In this document: positions 52,747 to 61,722 of the stretch, piece after piece
How the letters are laid out: each line of letters opens with the position of its first letter
Position numbering within the stretch: the first letter of the stretch is position 1
NCBI GenBank assembly: GCA_002345965.1
Contig: DDTF01000066.1
Coordinates: 41,641 to 105,640, forward strand
Direction of reading: 5' to 3'
From: Flammeovirgaceae bacterium UBA2371
GTDB lineage: Bacteria > Bacteroidota > Bacteroidia > Cytophagales > Cyclobacteriaceae
DNA: 64,000 nt
Program-made: the position numbers and the translations under genes
Notes under the pieces: generated by a model
Told to the model about the DNA's origin: nothing
The model's input: only the letters and a program-made list of their open reading frames with translations
Database searches by the model: none

Positions 52747-53760
52747 TTACTTCTCTAAAATAATGCTTATCGTCCCTTTGCTCCCGGCAATGAGTGCAAC
52801 TGCTCCGTTTCTTGCTTTTCTCAATACGTGATAACCAGTTTCATCGGACAGTGAACTCCAAGTTTTGCCGCCATCAGTAGAGATATCCGTACCTGTTGGT
52901 CCTGTAGCAATCACTGTAATTCTGTCAAGAAATTCTACGCACTCACGATAACCCCGACTAGGTTGATTGGGAGTTTTCCAGGACGCACCACTGTCCGTTG
53001 AATAGAGATGGTGCTGGGTTGTTAAATTGGGACGGGTGTAATCACCGCCTACCAGAACGATAGACGAGTCTAAAATGCTAAAGCTATAAATGCCTGTAGT
53101 GGGCTCTCCCTGAAGGATAGGAGGGGTAATTGAAGTCCAAGTATTTCCACGGTCTTCAGTAGTCCAGAGTCTTGAGGCTACACCCCCAGTAACGATCATG
53201 GCTTTGTTTTTCCCTATGCATCGAATGCCCGTTCCGCTGGCTGCGAAGGAAGCTTCACCTGACTTTAAAAAGGGTGCATTGGGTAAAGATTCCCAGTGAT
53301 TACCCCCGTCATTGGTTTTGAGCAAAAGCATCTGTCCTTGTATTGGATCACCGTAAATCAGGCCATCCTGATCATTCCAAAAATCAATACCATCAAAAAA
53401 AGCTGCTTCGTGTGTATTGGTATACACCACTTCCCATGATTTACCTCCATCGCTTGTTACCAGAATATTGGCTGGGGCACCTGCATTGGCAATGATGGCC
53501 CTTTGATCATCAAAGGCATAGAGTGAGCGAAAGTCAGCATTTTCAAAACCTTTCACCTGAGTGAATGTCCACGTTTTGCCTCCATCCGTGGATAAACCTA
53601 TCCATCCATGACTGCCGGAAACCCAGGCTACAAGGTTGTCCACTACAGACATTCCACGAAATGATGAGTTGACGTTGGTTGTTATGTTTTTTAATTCGAA
53701 GGATTGAGCGCAAGCGAAATGGACTAAAAGCACGATTGTTATGGAAAAGAGAATTCGCAT
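52747..53760 (-). CDS. Secreted YCF48/BNR-like beta-propeller protein
   Basis: A 337-residue exported protein with a signal peptide (ending HFACA-Q) and six or seven BNR-type blades (STDGGKTWTF, TSDGGKSWEVV, TNDGGNHWESL, TEDRGNTWTS, STDSGASWKTP, STDGGKTWSSL). Relatives are annotated as oxidoreductases or photosystem II assembly factor-like, but this reflects only the propeller. There is no sorting domain, and it ends with a strand (GTISIILEK). It is a smaller cousin of the 45842-49030 protein. Confidence 0.88.
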   Translation of the reverse strand: MRILFSITIVLLVHFACAQSFELKNITTNVNSSFRGMSVVDNLVAWVSGSHGWIGLSTDGGKTWTFTQVKGFENADFRSLYAFDDQRAIIANAGAPANILVTSDGGKSWEVVYTNTHEAAFFDGIDFWNDQDGLIYGDPIQGQMLLLKTNDGGNHWESLPNAPFLKSGEASFAASGTGIRCIGKNKAMIVTGGVASRLWTTEDRGNTWTSITPPILQGEPTTGIYSFSILDSSIVLVGGDYTRPNLTTQHHLYSTDSGASWKTPNQPSRGYRECVEFLDRITVIATGPTGTDISTDGGKTWSSLSDETGYHVLRKARNGAVALIAGSKGTISIILEK

Positions 53761-53910
53761 ACTTTACTTTTAATGATAGACTAAATTTATAGACTGGACA
53801 GACATTATCCAATCGGTTTGTCAATTAGAACTGGCAGTGTTTAAGTTATTTTATAATTCTTAGTTTATAAATCAGATTGCAGTCATTCACCCTATACAGG
53901 GTAAAAGAAA

Positions 53911-53919
53911 TTATCCACA
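53911..53919 (+). promoter_or_regulatory. Isolated perfect DnaA box
   Basis: TTATCCACA matches the strong DnaA box exactly, in the 233-bp gap before the TPR-SLOG gene. It is a single copy, so it may be a chance match. Confidence 0.3.
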
Positions 53920-53993
53920 GGTTGGTTTCGAAATTGTTAATATTTGGAACTCATCTGATTTAGTCCAATATTTGATTTGAATCGATTTGTATT

Positions 53994-55691
53994 TTGGAAG
54001 ATCGGATAATTGAAATAGAACATCTCATTGGGCAAGGCCGCTATCTCGAAGCCAGAACATTGACACAGGCTGCCATTGAAAATAGCAGTAACATCCGACT
54101 ACAACAATTGCATGCGCTTGCTTTATCCAAGGGTGGAATGCCAGGTCAGGCAAAAGAGTTTCTGGAAAAAGTATACAAGGACCATCCAGAGGATGCTGAA
54201 ACAGCAGGTATTTTGGGAGGAATTTATAAAACCTTGTTTAAGCAAACAGAGAATTCGGATTTTGCCATTCAATCCCGCGATACTTATTTAAAAAATTTCA
54301 CGTCAACCAGAAATTACTATACTGGAATAAATGCCGCTACCATGTCTTCAATTGCTGGACAGGCCCGCAAAGGAAGAGAAATTGCTCAGGAGGTGATAGC
54401 CACAATTGGCGAAGCAAATTCTTTTTGGGAGATAGCGACATTGGGTGAAGCTTATTTATTATCAAAAGATCCTCAGAAGTCGCTTGAACATTATCAGAAG
54501 GCAAGACAATTGGCTGGGACAGACTGGGGCAAGGTCAGTTCTGTTCACAATCAGCTTTGGCTGATTAGTCACTATATGAATGTGCCTTCCGACATTCTAA
54601 AGATATTTAATCCACCGGCCGTAGCAGCGTTTGTCGGACATATGATTGATAGGCCTGATCGTTCAAGTCCACGGTTTCCTTCATCGATAGAGCCGGCAAT
54701 AAAGGCTGCCATTAAAGCAGCTATCCGATCCAATAAAATCGCGATCGGTTATTGTTCGCTAGCATGTGGCGGTGATATATTATTTGCCGAGGCAATGGAA
54801 GAGGAGGGGGGAGAGGTGAATATATTTTTGCCTTTTAACAAAGCCGATTTTATCAGAGAGAGTGTTGCTTTTGCCGGTGAGCATTGGGTGGCACGATTTG
54901 AGGATTTGATGAATCGGCATGCTGTGCATTTTGTTACGCAGGAAAATTATGATAATCACTCCGATTTATTTTCAATGCAAAGCAAAGTAGTTTTGGGATC
55001 AACCATATTGCGCAGAAGTTTGATTCATAGCGATGCATATCTTCTTTCCGTATTATCTGATTTAGACTTTAGCAGGTTGGAAGGAGGTACACGAGACAAT
55101 ATGTCGCTGTGGCCATTTCAGGATAAAATCATTAACATTAGCCCTAATAACTATTTGGCTGCTTCCGGTGGAGAAGCGAGCGGATCTTCGGGAAATAAAT
55201 TAATCACACCATCCTCCAGTCGACCTGCTCTGTATACTTTGGTGATTGATACTGAAAAAACGGATGAATGGGAGAAAGTAGAAAAGATCATTCGTGGCGC
55301 ATTTGAAGCAGCTGTGGTGCCCCCCTTGGCCTGTAGCACCATAGAAGCCCGATTAATAATTGGATTTTCAACATTGAGGGCTTTGTGGGATTTTGTTCTC
55401 TTATTAGGGAAAACCAAGGGAATAAATCCCTCGGAACTGCGATTAAGCATAAATGGAGGTCCGATTTTGTTGGACGATTTTCATGAAAAGGAAATTGTTA
55501 AATACAAAGTAATGAGTGGGGGGCATGTTGACGCTGCCTTGAATGAGCATCAATTCAGTATGCCTGGGATTTGTATTGCGCTGAGTCCCATTGCTTATGA
55601 GTTACCATTGTACAAGGTGGAGATTGAACTTTTGAGTAGGGTGCACATGGAAAAGGGAGAAGTGGTGGAGGTGTACAAGATTTTGACATAG
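53994..55691 (+). CDS. TPR protein with SLOG-like domain and degenerate nucleotide-cyclase domain
   Basis: A 565-residue cytoplasmic protein in three parts. Residues 1-200 are TPR helices of the DUF4071/TRAFs-binding type (EARTLTQAAIENSSNIRLQQ, AETAGILGGIYKTLFKQTEN). Residues about 210-345 form a Rossmann-like domain (AVAAFVGHMIDRP, then GYCSLACGGDILFAEAMEE, then VNIFLPFNKADF) resembling SLOG nucleotide-sensor domains. Residues about 409-565 line up with a class III cyclase (LRLSINGGPILLDD, KVMSGGHVDAALNEHQFSMP) but lack the second metal Asp, the purine Lys and the N-x3-R pair. Only TTG (53994) is available as a start upstream of the TPRs. Domain assignments are by eye. Confidence 0.8.
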   Translation: MEDRIIEIEHLIGQGRYLEARTLTQAAIENSSNIRLQQLHALALSKGGMPGQAKEFLEKVYKDHPEDAETAGILGGIYKTLFKQTENSDFAIQSRDTYLKNFTSTRNYYTGINAATMSSIAGQARKGREIAQEVIATIGEANSFWEIATLGEAYLLSKDPQKSLEHYQKARQLAGTDWGKVSSVHNQLWLISHYMNVPSDILKIFNPPAVAAFVGHMIDRPDRSSPRFPSSIEPAIKAAIKAAIRSNKIAIGYCSLACGGDILFAEAMEEEGGEVNIFLPFNKADFIRESVAFAGEHWVARFEDLMNRHAVHFVTQENYDNHSDLFSMQSKVVLGSTILRRSLIHSDAYLLSVLSDLDFSRLEGGTRDNMSLWPFQDKIINISPNNYLAASGGEASGSSGNKLITPSSSRPALYTLVIDTEKTDEWEKVEKIIRGAFEAAVVPPLACSTIEARLIIGFSTLRALWDFVLLLGKTKGINPSELRLSINGGPILLDDFHEKEIVKYKVMSGGHVDAALNEHQFSMPGICIALSPIAYELPLYKVEIELLSRVHMEKGEVVEVYKILT

Positions 55692-55974
55692 AATACCAGA
55701 AATACATTAAAGGCTGTACAACCAATAATCCCATATTTTACAGGTTTTAGGTCTTTTTTTTGAATTGACCATTTTATTTCCTCCTGGGGTGGAGCTATAA
55801 AATATTCATTTTTATCTCTTACCTTACACCAATCTTACTTATATTAAGAGTTAGTTATGACCTTAAAGGCAAGTAAAATTGCTTTTTGCTTTCTGTGATT
55901 TAGTTTCTTCTAGTTAAATTTCTAAAGGTGGGGTGATGTCTATGGATTGTCAATTAGAATAAATAGTTATTCAT
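55692..55974. other. Intergenic gap without recognisable gene
   Basis: 283 bp of AT-rich DNA before the giant secreted protein gene. I see no RNA gene, strong hairpin or exact TAnnTTTG box in it. Confidence 0.6.
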
Positions 55975-58900
55975 ATGGTAATTAAATGGTTTCAATCGAT
56001 CTATCATTTCATTGCATGTTGCAGCATTTTACTCCTGATTATTTCGGCTCCGCAGTACTTGCATGCGCAGAATGTAAAGTTGGAACAAGGGCAAAACGGT
56101 GGAGTAGGCCTTACCCCAATTGATCCTATTGAATGGATTACAGGTAATGCCAACAGTGGCAAAGCCCATTACTCTGAGGGGCAATCTATTCCATACCGTG
56201 TAGTCCTCACTGGTGTATCGCCAGGAAACCACAGTCTGGTAGTAGAATGGGATATCCGCAAAGACAATAAAAGCGCTATTGATTTTATTACCTCCTATCA
56301 ACAGATTGATGAAGTGGTGAACCCTACTGCAGGTTTATCAGGGTCATTTAGTTCTCCTTCATATTTCGCGATCCCGACTCCTCAGAGCAACGTTTTAACC
56401 CCTGGGCTATATGGGGACCAAATGCAACCATTCTACAGTTTTAATCAATTACCATCAGCTCAAAGGCGCATGGCAGCCTTTAATGGCACTATTAATAATG
56501 TTTCATATGTCCCTGAGGGAGATCCTTCAACATCTAATTCAAGTTCACGCATTAAAATTGATTTTAGTGTTACTGGGCCCACCAGCAAAACTGTGGTCAT
56601 TGCATGGGGTGGGCATATTGCATCGCGTATTGACTGGGGAGCACCTAATGCCGCATCGGATATCAGTGGCTCTCCCTATCACACAAGGCTTATCAGTTTT
56701 GATGGGAAGACTGCTGGAAACCAGGATCGCTCCGTTCAATCTCAGGCTATTTTATTCTTACCTTCTTGTAATCTGACGGGTGGCGTTACTTTCTGTGATG
56801 AGATTGCTTATACCTACTCAGTGAGTACGAACTCACCAACACCGGTATACAACTGGGTGATAACGGGTGGGGTAATTACGGCAGGGCACGGAACCAACAC
56901 TATAAAAGTGAAATGGGATGCTGTAAATAATGGAAATGTTTCTGTTTCCATCACCGACCAAAGTGGAGTTGTTCCCTCAGCAACCAGCACATGTTCGCTT
57001 GCATTGACACGGGATGTAATTTGTCCTTATTATACTCCCAACTCAGGTGGCAAGACAAATGACTTGATTGGTTCTGAACTAAGTTCATTGTATGAATCAT
57101 CCAGTTCTGGCAATACAGTTAGTAGCAACTTTATTTACACGATTGAGTCAGGATTGGTATTGATAGAAGTAATTGCAAGAGCAGGTGAGTACAATAATCT
57201 GTTGTCGCTTCTTCGTACAAGTACTTATGGATTGACAGGAGAAATAGACAATGGAGACAACACGTTGATCATCACCGGTTTTTTTCCCATTGCCAATCTT
57301 CCATTACTCAATGCATTGACCGATCTAATTAATTACGTGCGCCCTGTTTATCCAGCAATTGGTAATGTGGGTACGATTACTACAAAAGGAGATCAAGCCA
57401 TGCGATCTGAACTTGCACGACTTGGTTATGGCATAACGGGTAAGGACATTAAAGTAGGCGTACTTTCAGATAGTTATAATAAGCAACCGGGTAACCCGGC
57501 ATTGGCCAATGTATTGAATAATGATTTACCTGCTGATGTACGTGTGCTTAAAGATTCTCCATTTGGTGGGTTGGATGAAGGAAGGGCTATGCTCCAAATC
57601 GTTCATGACATTGCACCAGAAGCAAAGCTGGCCTTCCGAACGGGATTTATAAGTGCGGGTGATTTTGCCAAGGGCATCAAAGAACTTCAAAAGGATACAT
57701 GTGATATAATCGTAGACGATATTACTTACATCACAGAACCCTTTTTGAAAGATGGAAAGGTGGCACAGGCGGTCGATGAAGTAACCGCCCTTGGTGTTTC
57801 CTACTTTACGGCTGCAGGAAATTTTGGAAATAAATCCTATGAGGGAATTTTTTCAGGAAGCCCAGCGCCACAAGGTGTTGTGGGTCAGGCTCACAACTAT
57901 GGAGGAGGTGATATATATCAAAATATTTCTGTAGGACCTGGCACTTATACGATTGTGCTGCAGTGGGAAGATCCTATCTATTCTTTGGGTGAGACTGCCA
58001 CGGGTACTAACAATGATCTCGATATTTATCTAACGAACGATTCAGGAGTGACGCTATTTGGGTTCAACCGCAATAATTTAGGAGGAGACCCCATTGAAGT
58101 TTTGCCTTTTACTGTGCGTGAAAATGCATCGACTAATATTATGGTGATCCGTGCTGCAGGTAGCGAAAATGTCAGATTCAAATACATCGTTTTTAGAGGT
58201 GATAAAATTGTATTTAACGAGCACCATGTAGGCAGTTCCACTATTGTAGGTCAGGCCAATGCTTTGGGAGCTATGTCAGTGGGAGCGGTGCTGTACAGCA
58301 ATACAGCAGCTTTTGATTTTAAGCGACCTGAAGGTGATGCACCTTTTACAGTAGCCTCCTTTTCATCAGTAGGAGGAACTTTGATCAATGGAGTGAACAG
58401 GAACAAACCGGACTTTGTTGCTGCTAATGGTGCCAACACGACAGTACAACTGGGAGGTATTGATGTAGATTTGGATTTGCCAGACGGCAGAGATGGTTTT
58501 TTCAATTTCTATGGTACTTCGGCTGCAGCCCCTCATGCAGCAGGAGTTGCCGCCTTATTGATGGAGGCGAGGTCAAAATATTACAATGGAGATCAATTTA
58601 GCCCAGAGGATATCCGACAAGTATTAAAGGTGGGTGCCCTGGATATGCAACAACCAGGTTTTGATAATTTGTCTGGTTCAGGGTTTATACAAGCGGATGC
58701 TTCATTGCTCACAATTGCCACTCCAAAACCATTGATCAATGCTTTGGTGTATGATGAGCAAACTGTAACTCCTGGTGAAACAGAGTTTTTGGCAAAAGTC
58801 AATGGGCAAAATCTTACTACCACCTCTCAGGTATTATTCAGGGGAACACCATTGGAGACAACATTTGTGAATTCGAATGAGCTCGAAGCAACTATTCCTG

Positions 58901-61605
58901 CCTTTCAAGGGAACCCACCCATACAGGTTTTAACTTCTTCCATTTCACCAAGCGGACTTGACGGGGGAACTTCCGATTCTTTATTTTTCTATGGCATTGT
59001 AAAAAAAGACATATCTGTAATCGCAGATAATAAGAAGAAGAAGTACGGTGAACAATTGCCTGATTTTACGGCTACCATTCTGGTGGATGGAGATACGCTT
59101 ACTGCTTCGATGGGCTTATCCTTAGAGACGCTGGGACTCAGCAATCTTATCTTTTCCACTCCGGCAGATGATCTTAGCAATGCGGATAAGTATATAATCA
59201 CAGTAGGTACGGAACTGGATGTTTCGTTTAAAGAACTGTATAACTATAGCTTTATCAATGGGCTGTTGACTATAGATAAAATGCCATTAAAAATTGTCCC
59301 TAACGATTTGGAAGCAATCTATGGCGATAAGTTTGATGATAAAATAACTTATCGTTACGAATATGACAGTAGCCTTGTAACGTCTGGAGCGAGTTTTTTA
59401 AGTACCCTGCGGTTGGATCATCAATCCATTATTGCAGAAAACGCCATTGCTCTGGTAGACTCAAGAGCGCTGGTCAATTCACGTGCACTGGTTAATTCCG
59501 ATCTTCAAAATTTAAGCTTTTTAGCCAGTTCCAGAGCATTGGTCAATAGCAGGCCGTTGGTGAATTATTCTCGTGCTTTAGTGAATGGTGTGTATGAAAT
59601 TGTAGACTCTACTTTTGTGATTGATTTTGACAAACAATCCTTGTTCGAGTATCAGGTGAATCCTGATACAGCAAATCTGATCACTCCAATTTCTAATTCA
59701 AGGGCTTTGGTCAATTATTCGCGTGCTCTTGTTAACTCGCGTGCTTTGGTGAATTCCAGAGCCCTAGTGAACTACTCGCGAGCGCTTGTGAATTATTCTC
59801 GTGCGCTTGTGAATTCCAGAGCATTGGTGAATTCACGTGCTTTGGTTAACAGTACTACAGTGGGGGCGGACAGCGTGTCGAGCAACAGCGATGCGATTGT
59901 CATTATTGACTCACTGGATGTATTCAATGATGAACCACCAATTATTGAGGATGGTGTGGAGTACTATGAATTACCGGAACTCTTCTCAATCAACCTGGTA
60001 ACTGGTATAACAGCGGGGACTCACTTTATTGTTCCTGGTGCCTTCTTAACCGAATTGTCTTCCAACTTTGATATTTCATACGGAACAGGTACACTCACAA
60101 TTCATAAGGATACACTGACAGTTACCAGCAGTAATGCGGAATTTGTTTACGGAGCGCCTCAGCCAGATTATGAGTCATCGGTTGAAGGCTTTAAATATGA
60201 TGATGGTTATACTTCGGTAGTAGAATCAATTGTTTACCAGCTAAAAGATAGTGCTGGTGTACTTCATGAAAGTAATGGTTTGATTGCAGCGGGACAATAT
60301 CAGGTAGTTCCGAATATAAAATTGATTGAATCAATGCTTGCACCTGGAGATTCAGTTAATTATGCAGTTCGATATGTCTTAGGAAATGCAATTGTAAATA
60401 AAGCCAATTCTGAAATAAGTATAGTAGGAGGGGAATTCACCTATGATGGAACGCCCAAAACGGCCACAGGATTTGCTTACGGAGTTCATGGAATAGGGGA
60501 TGTATTGAGTCCGGCTGTAACGTTCACTTATCTTCCGGGAGTTAATGCACCTATTGAGATTGGAACTTACGAGGTTACGGCTCATTATGCTGGGAATAAC
60601 AACTATAAACCTTCCACTGGTACGGCATATATTACTATTGTTTGTCCGAGTGCGCCCATTATCCAATCTTTTGAAACTGCCAATGGATCGGGTTCAAGCA
60701 GCCCTGCTATTATCAGTCAACCATCTGGAACAACTGCCGGGGATTTGCTGATCGTTGGGTTAGTCTATGAAAAAGGGACAGGTACTGCTATTACCCCTCC
60801 TGCAGGATGGAAACTGATTCGGGCAACGAATAAGAACAACCAGGTGGGCTTGGCTACTTATTTCAAAGTGGCAGGTGTGGGTGAGCCTTCAAGTTATGTT
60901 TTCGATTTGAGCAGCAGTCCAAAATGGTCGATTGGAATTACACGTGTGCAAGGTGCGGATACTGACAACCCCATCGATTCGCACAATGGTAATGACGGTA
61001 ATAAATCCTACACGGCTGATGCACCCTCTATTACTACTAATTCGTGTAATGCATTGGTGATGACATTTTATGCCAATAAGAGAGATGCTAGCTGGAGTCC
61101 GGCACCAGGCACTTTAGAGGTTTATGATGCGCCTAACTATCAAAATGGACTGACCTCTAACATGATGGCCTATTTTATCCAATCGGATAAGGGTGCAACC
61201 GGTGTGAAAACAGCTACGGCAACTATCAATGAAGTTTGGGTTGCACAACAGATTTCGATCCGACCAAAACAAAGTAGTACGGGTGCCACTGCTGGCAGGT
61301 CTCGTACTGCTGATAATAACGCTACCGTTGAAGTTAAACCAACGGAATCTCAGGCTGGGGAGGTTCATGCTTACCCGAGTCCTGTGAGCAATTACCTTTA
61401 TGTAACGATAGATGGAATCACCGCCCAATCTCCACAAACAAATGTTCAAGTATTTGATCAGGTGGGTAAGTCATATCAGATAAGAAGTCAGTGGTATGAT
61501 GAAAACCAAATTGAAATTGATTTCACCACCATGGATAGAGGGTTATACTTTATTGTGGTCACCCATCAATATGGAATGAAGGTAATTAAGGTGAATAAAA
61601 ATTAG
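55975..61605 (+). CDS. Giant T9SS-secreted subtilisin-fold protein with MBG modules and SRALVN repeats
   Basis: A 1876-residue exported protein. A signal peptide (cleavage near LHA-Q) is followed by an N-terminal beta region (30-470) and an S8-like domain (about 490-910). That domain has D499 (GVLSDSY), N616 (TAAGNFGN) and the nucleophile S849 (YGTSAAAPHAAG). Where the catalytic His-Gly is expected it has D534-E535-G (LDEGRAMLQIVHDIAP). An IPT-like domain (about 920-1005) follows. Four MBG-type modules span 1009-1556, the second swollen by 13 SRALVN repeats. A beta domain spans 1557-1760 (TPPAGWKLI, WSIGITRVQGAD). The T9SS type A sorting domain runs from about 1797 to the end (YPSPVSNYLYV, GMKVIKVNK). 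It probably acts at the cell surface or outside the cell. Confidence 0.9.
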   Translation: MVIKWFQSIYHFIACCSILLLIISAPQYLHAQNVKLEQGQNGGVGLTPIDPIEWITGNANSGKAHYSEGQSIPYRVVLTGVSPGNHSLVVEWDIRKDNKSAIDFITSYQQIDEVVNPTAGLSGSFSSPSYFAIPTPQSNVLTPGLYGDQMQPFYSFNQLPSAQRRMAAFNGTINNVSYVPEGDPSTSNSSSRIKIDFSVTGPTSKTVVIAWGGHIASRIDWGAPNAASDISGSPYHTRLISFDGKTAGNQDRSVQSQAILFLPSCNLTGGVTFCDEIAYTYSVSTNSPTPVYNWVITGGVITAGHGTNTIKVKWDAVNNGNVSVSITDQSGVVPSATSTCSLALTRDVICPYYTPNSGGKTNDLIGSELSSLYESSSSGNTVSSNFIYTIESGLVLIEVIARAGEYNNLLSLLRTSTYGLTGEIDNGDNTLIITGFFPIANLPLLNALTDLINYVRPVYPAIGNVGTITTKGDQAMRSELARLGYGITGKDIKVGVLSDSYNKQPGNPALANVLNNDLPADVRVLKDSPFGGLDEGRAMLQIVHDIAPEAKLAFRTGFISAGDFAKGIKELQKDTCDIIVDDITYITEPFLKDGKVAQAVDEVTALGVSYFTAAGNFGNKSYEGIFSGSPAPQGVVGQAHNYGGGDIYQNISVGPGTYTIVLQWEDPIYSLGETATGTNNDLDIYLTNDSGVTLFGFNRNNLGGDPIEVLPFTVRENASTNIMVIRAAGSENVRFKYIVFRGDKIVFNEHHVGSSTIVGQANALGAMSVGAVLYSNTAAFDFKRPEGDAPFTVASFSSVGGTLINGVNRNKPDFVAANGANTTVQLGGIDVDLDLPDGRDGFFNFYGTSAAAPHAAGVAALLMEARSKYYNGDQFSPEDIRQVLKVGALDMQQPGFDNLSGSGFIQADASLLTIATPKPLINALVYDEQTVTPGETEFLAKVNGQNLTTTSQVLFRGTPLETTFVNSNELEATIPAFQGNPPIQVLTSSISPSGLDGGTSDSLFFYGIVKKDISVIADNKKKKYGEQLPDFTATILVDGDTLTASMGLSLETLGLSNLIFSTPADDLSNADKYIITVGTELDVSFKELYNYSFINGLLTIDKMPLKIVPNDLEAIYGDKFDDKITYRYEYDSSLVTSGASFLSTLRLDHQSIIAENAIALVDSRALVNSRALVNSDLQNLSFLASSRALVNSRPLVNYSRALVNGVYEIVDSTFVIDFDKQSLFEYQVNPDTANLITPISNSRALVNYSRALVNSRALVNSRALVNYSRALVNYSRALVNSRALVNSRALVNSTTVGADSVSSNSDAIVIIDSLDVFNDEPPIIEDGVEYYELPELFSINLVTGITAGTHFIVPGAFLTELSSNFDISYGTGTLTIHKDTLTVTSSNAEFVYGAPQPDYESSVEGFKYDDGYTSVVESIVYQLKDSAGVLHESNGLIAAGQYQVVPNIKLIESMLAPGDSVNYAVRYVLGNAIVNKANSEISIVGGEFTYDGTPKTATGFAYGVHGIGDVLSPAVTFTYLPGVNAPIEIGTYEVTAHYAGNNNYKPSTGTAYITIVCPSAPIIQSFETANGSGSSSPAIISQPSGTTAGDLLIVGLVYEKGTGTAITPPAGWKLIRATNKNNQVGLATYFKVAGVGEPSSYVFDLSSSPKWSIGITRVQGADTDNPIDSHNGNDGNKSYTADAPSITTNSCNALVMTFYANKRDASWSPAPGTLEVYDAPNYQNGLTSNMMAYFIQSDKGATGVKTATATINEVWVAQQISIRPKQSSTGATAGRSRTADNNATVEVKPTESQAGEVHAYPSPVSNYLYVTIDGITAQSPQTNVQVFDQVGKSYQIRSQWYDENQIEIDFTTMDRGLYFIVVTHQYGMKVIKVNKN
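59461..59850 (+). repeat. SRALVN hexapeptide-coding repeats (13 units in two blocks)
   Basis: Block 1 (59461-59586, residues 1163-1204) has five units: four SRALVN and one SRPLVN. Block 2 (59698-59850, residues 1242-1292) has eight SRALVN units in tandem, three followed by an extra Tyr. Codons differ freely between units (Ser as tca, tcg, tcc, tct; Arg as agg, cgt, aga, cga), so the DNA repeat is blurred while the peptide is nearly invariant. Confidence 0.97.
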
Positions 61606-61628
61606 CAGACCAGAAAGCAATGCTCAAC

Positions 61629-61658
61629 AAAAATGGGGATCCTTGGATTCCCATTTTT
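61629..61658 (+). terminator. Terminator after the giant secreted protein gene
   Basis: A 14-bp stem (AAAAATGGGGATCC and complement, one G-T pair) with a 2-nt loop ends in a T-run. Confidence 0.85.
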
Positions 61659-61722
61659 GTTAGTGGCATGAACTTCCTAATTACTAAAATCATCACTAAC
61701 TTTAACGTCTTCTGAAAATTAA

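Noticed and set aside
59461..59850. Possible CRISPR array or non-coding tandem repeat
   Set aside because: Units are 18-21 bp with no spacers, lie in frame within a long coding region, and are conserved as peptide rather than DNA.
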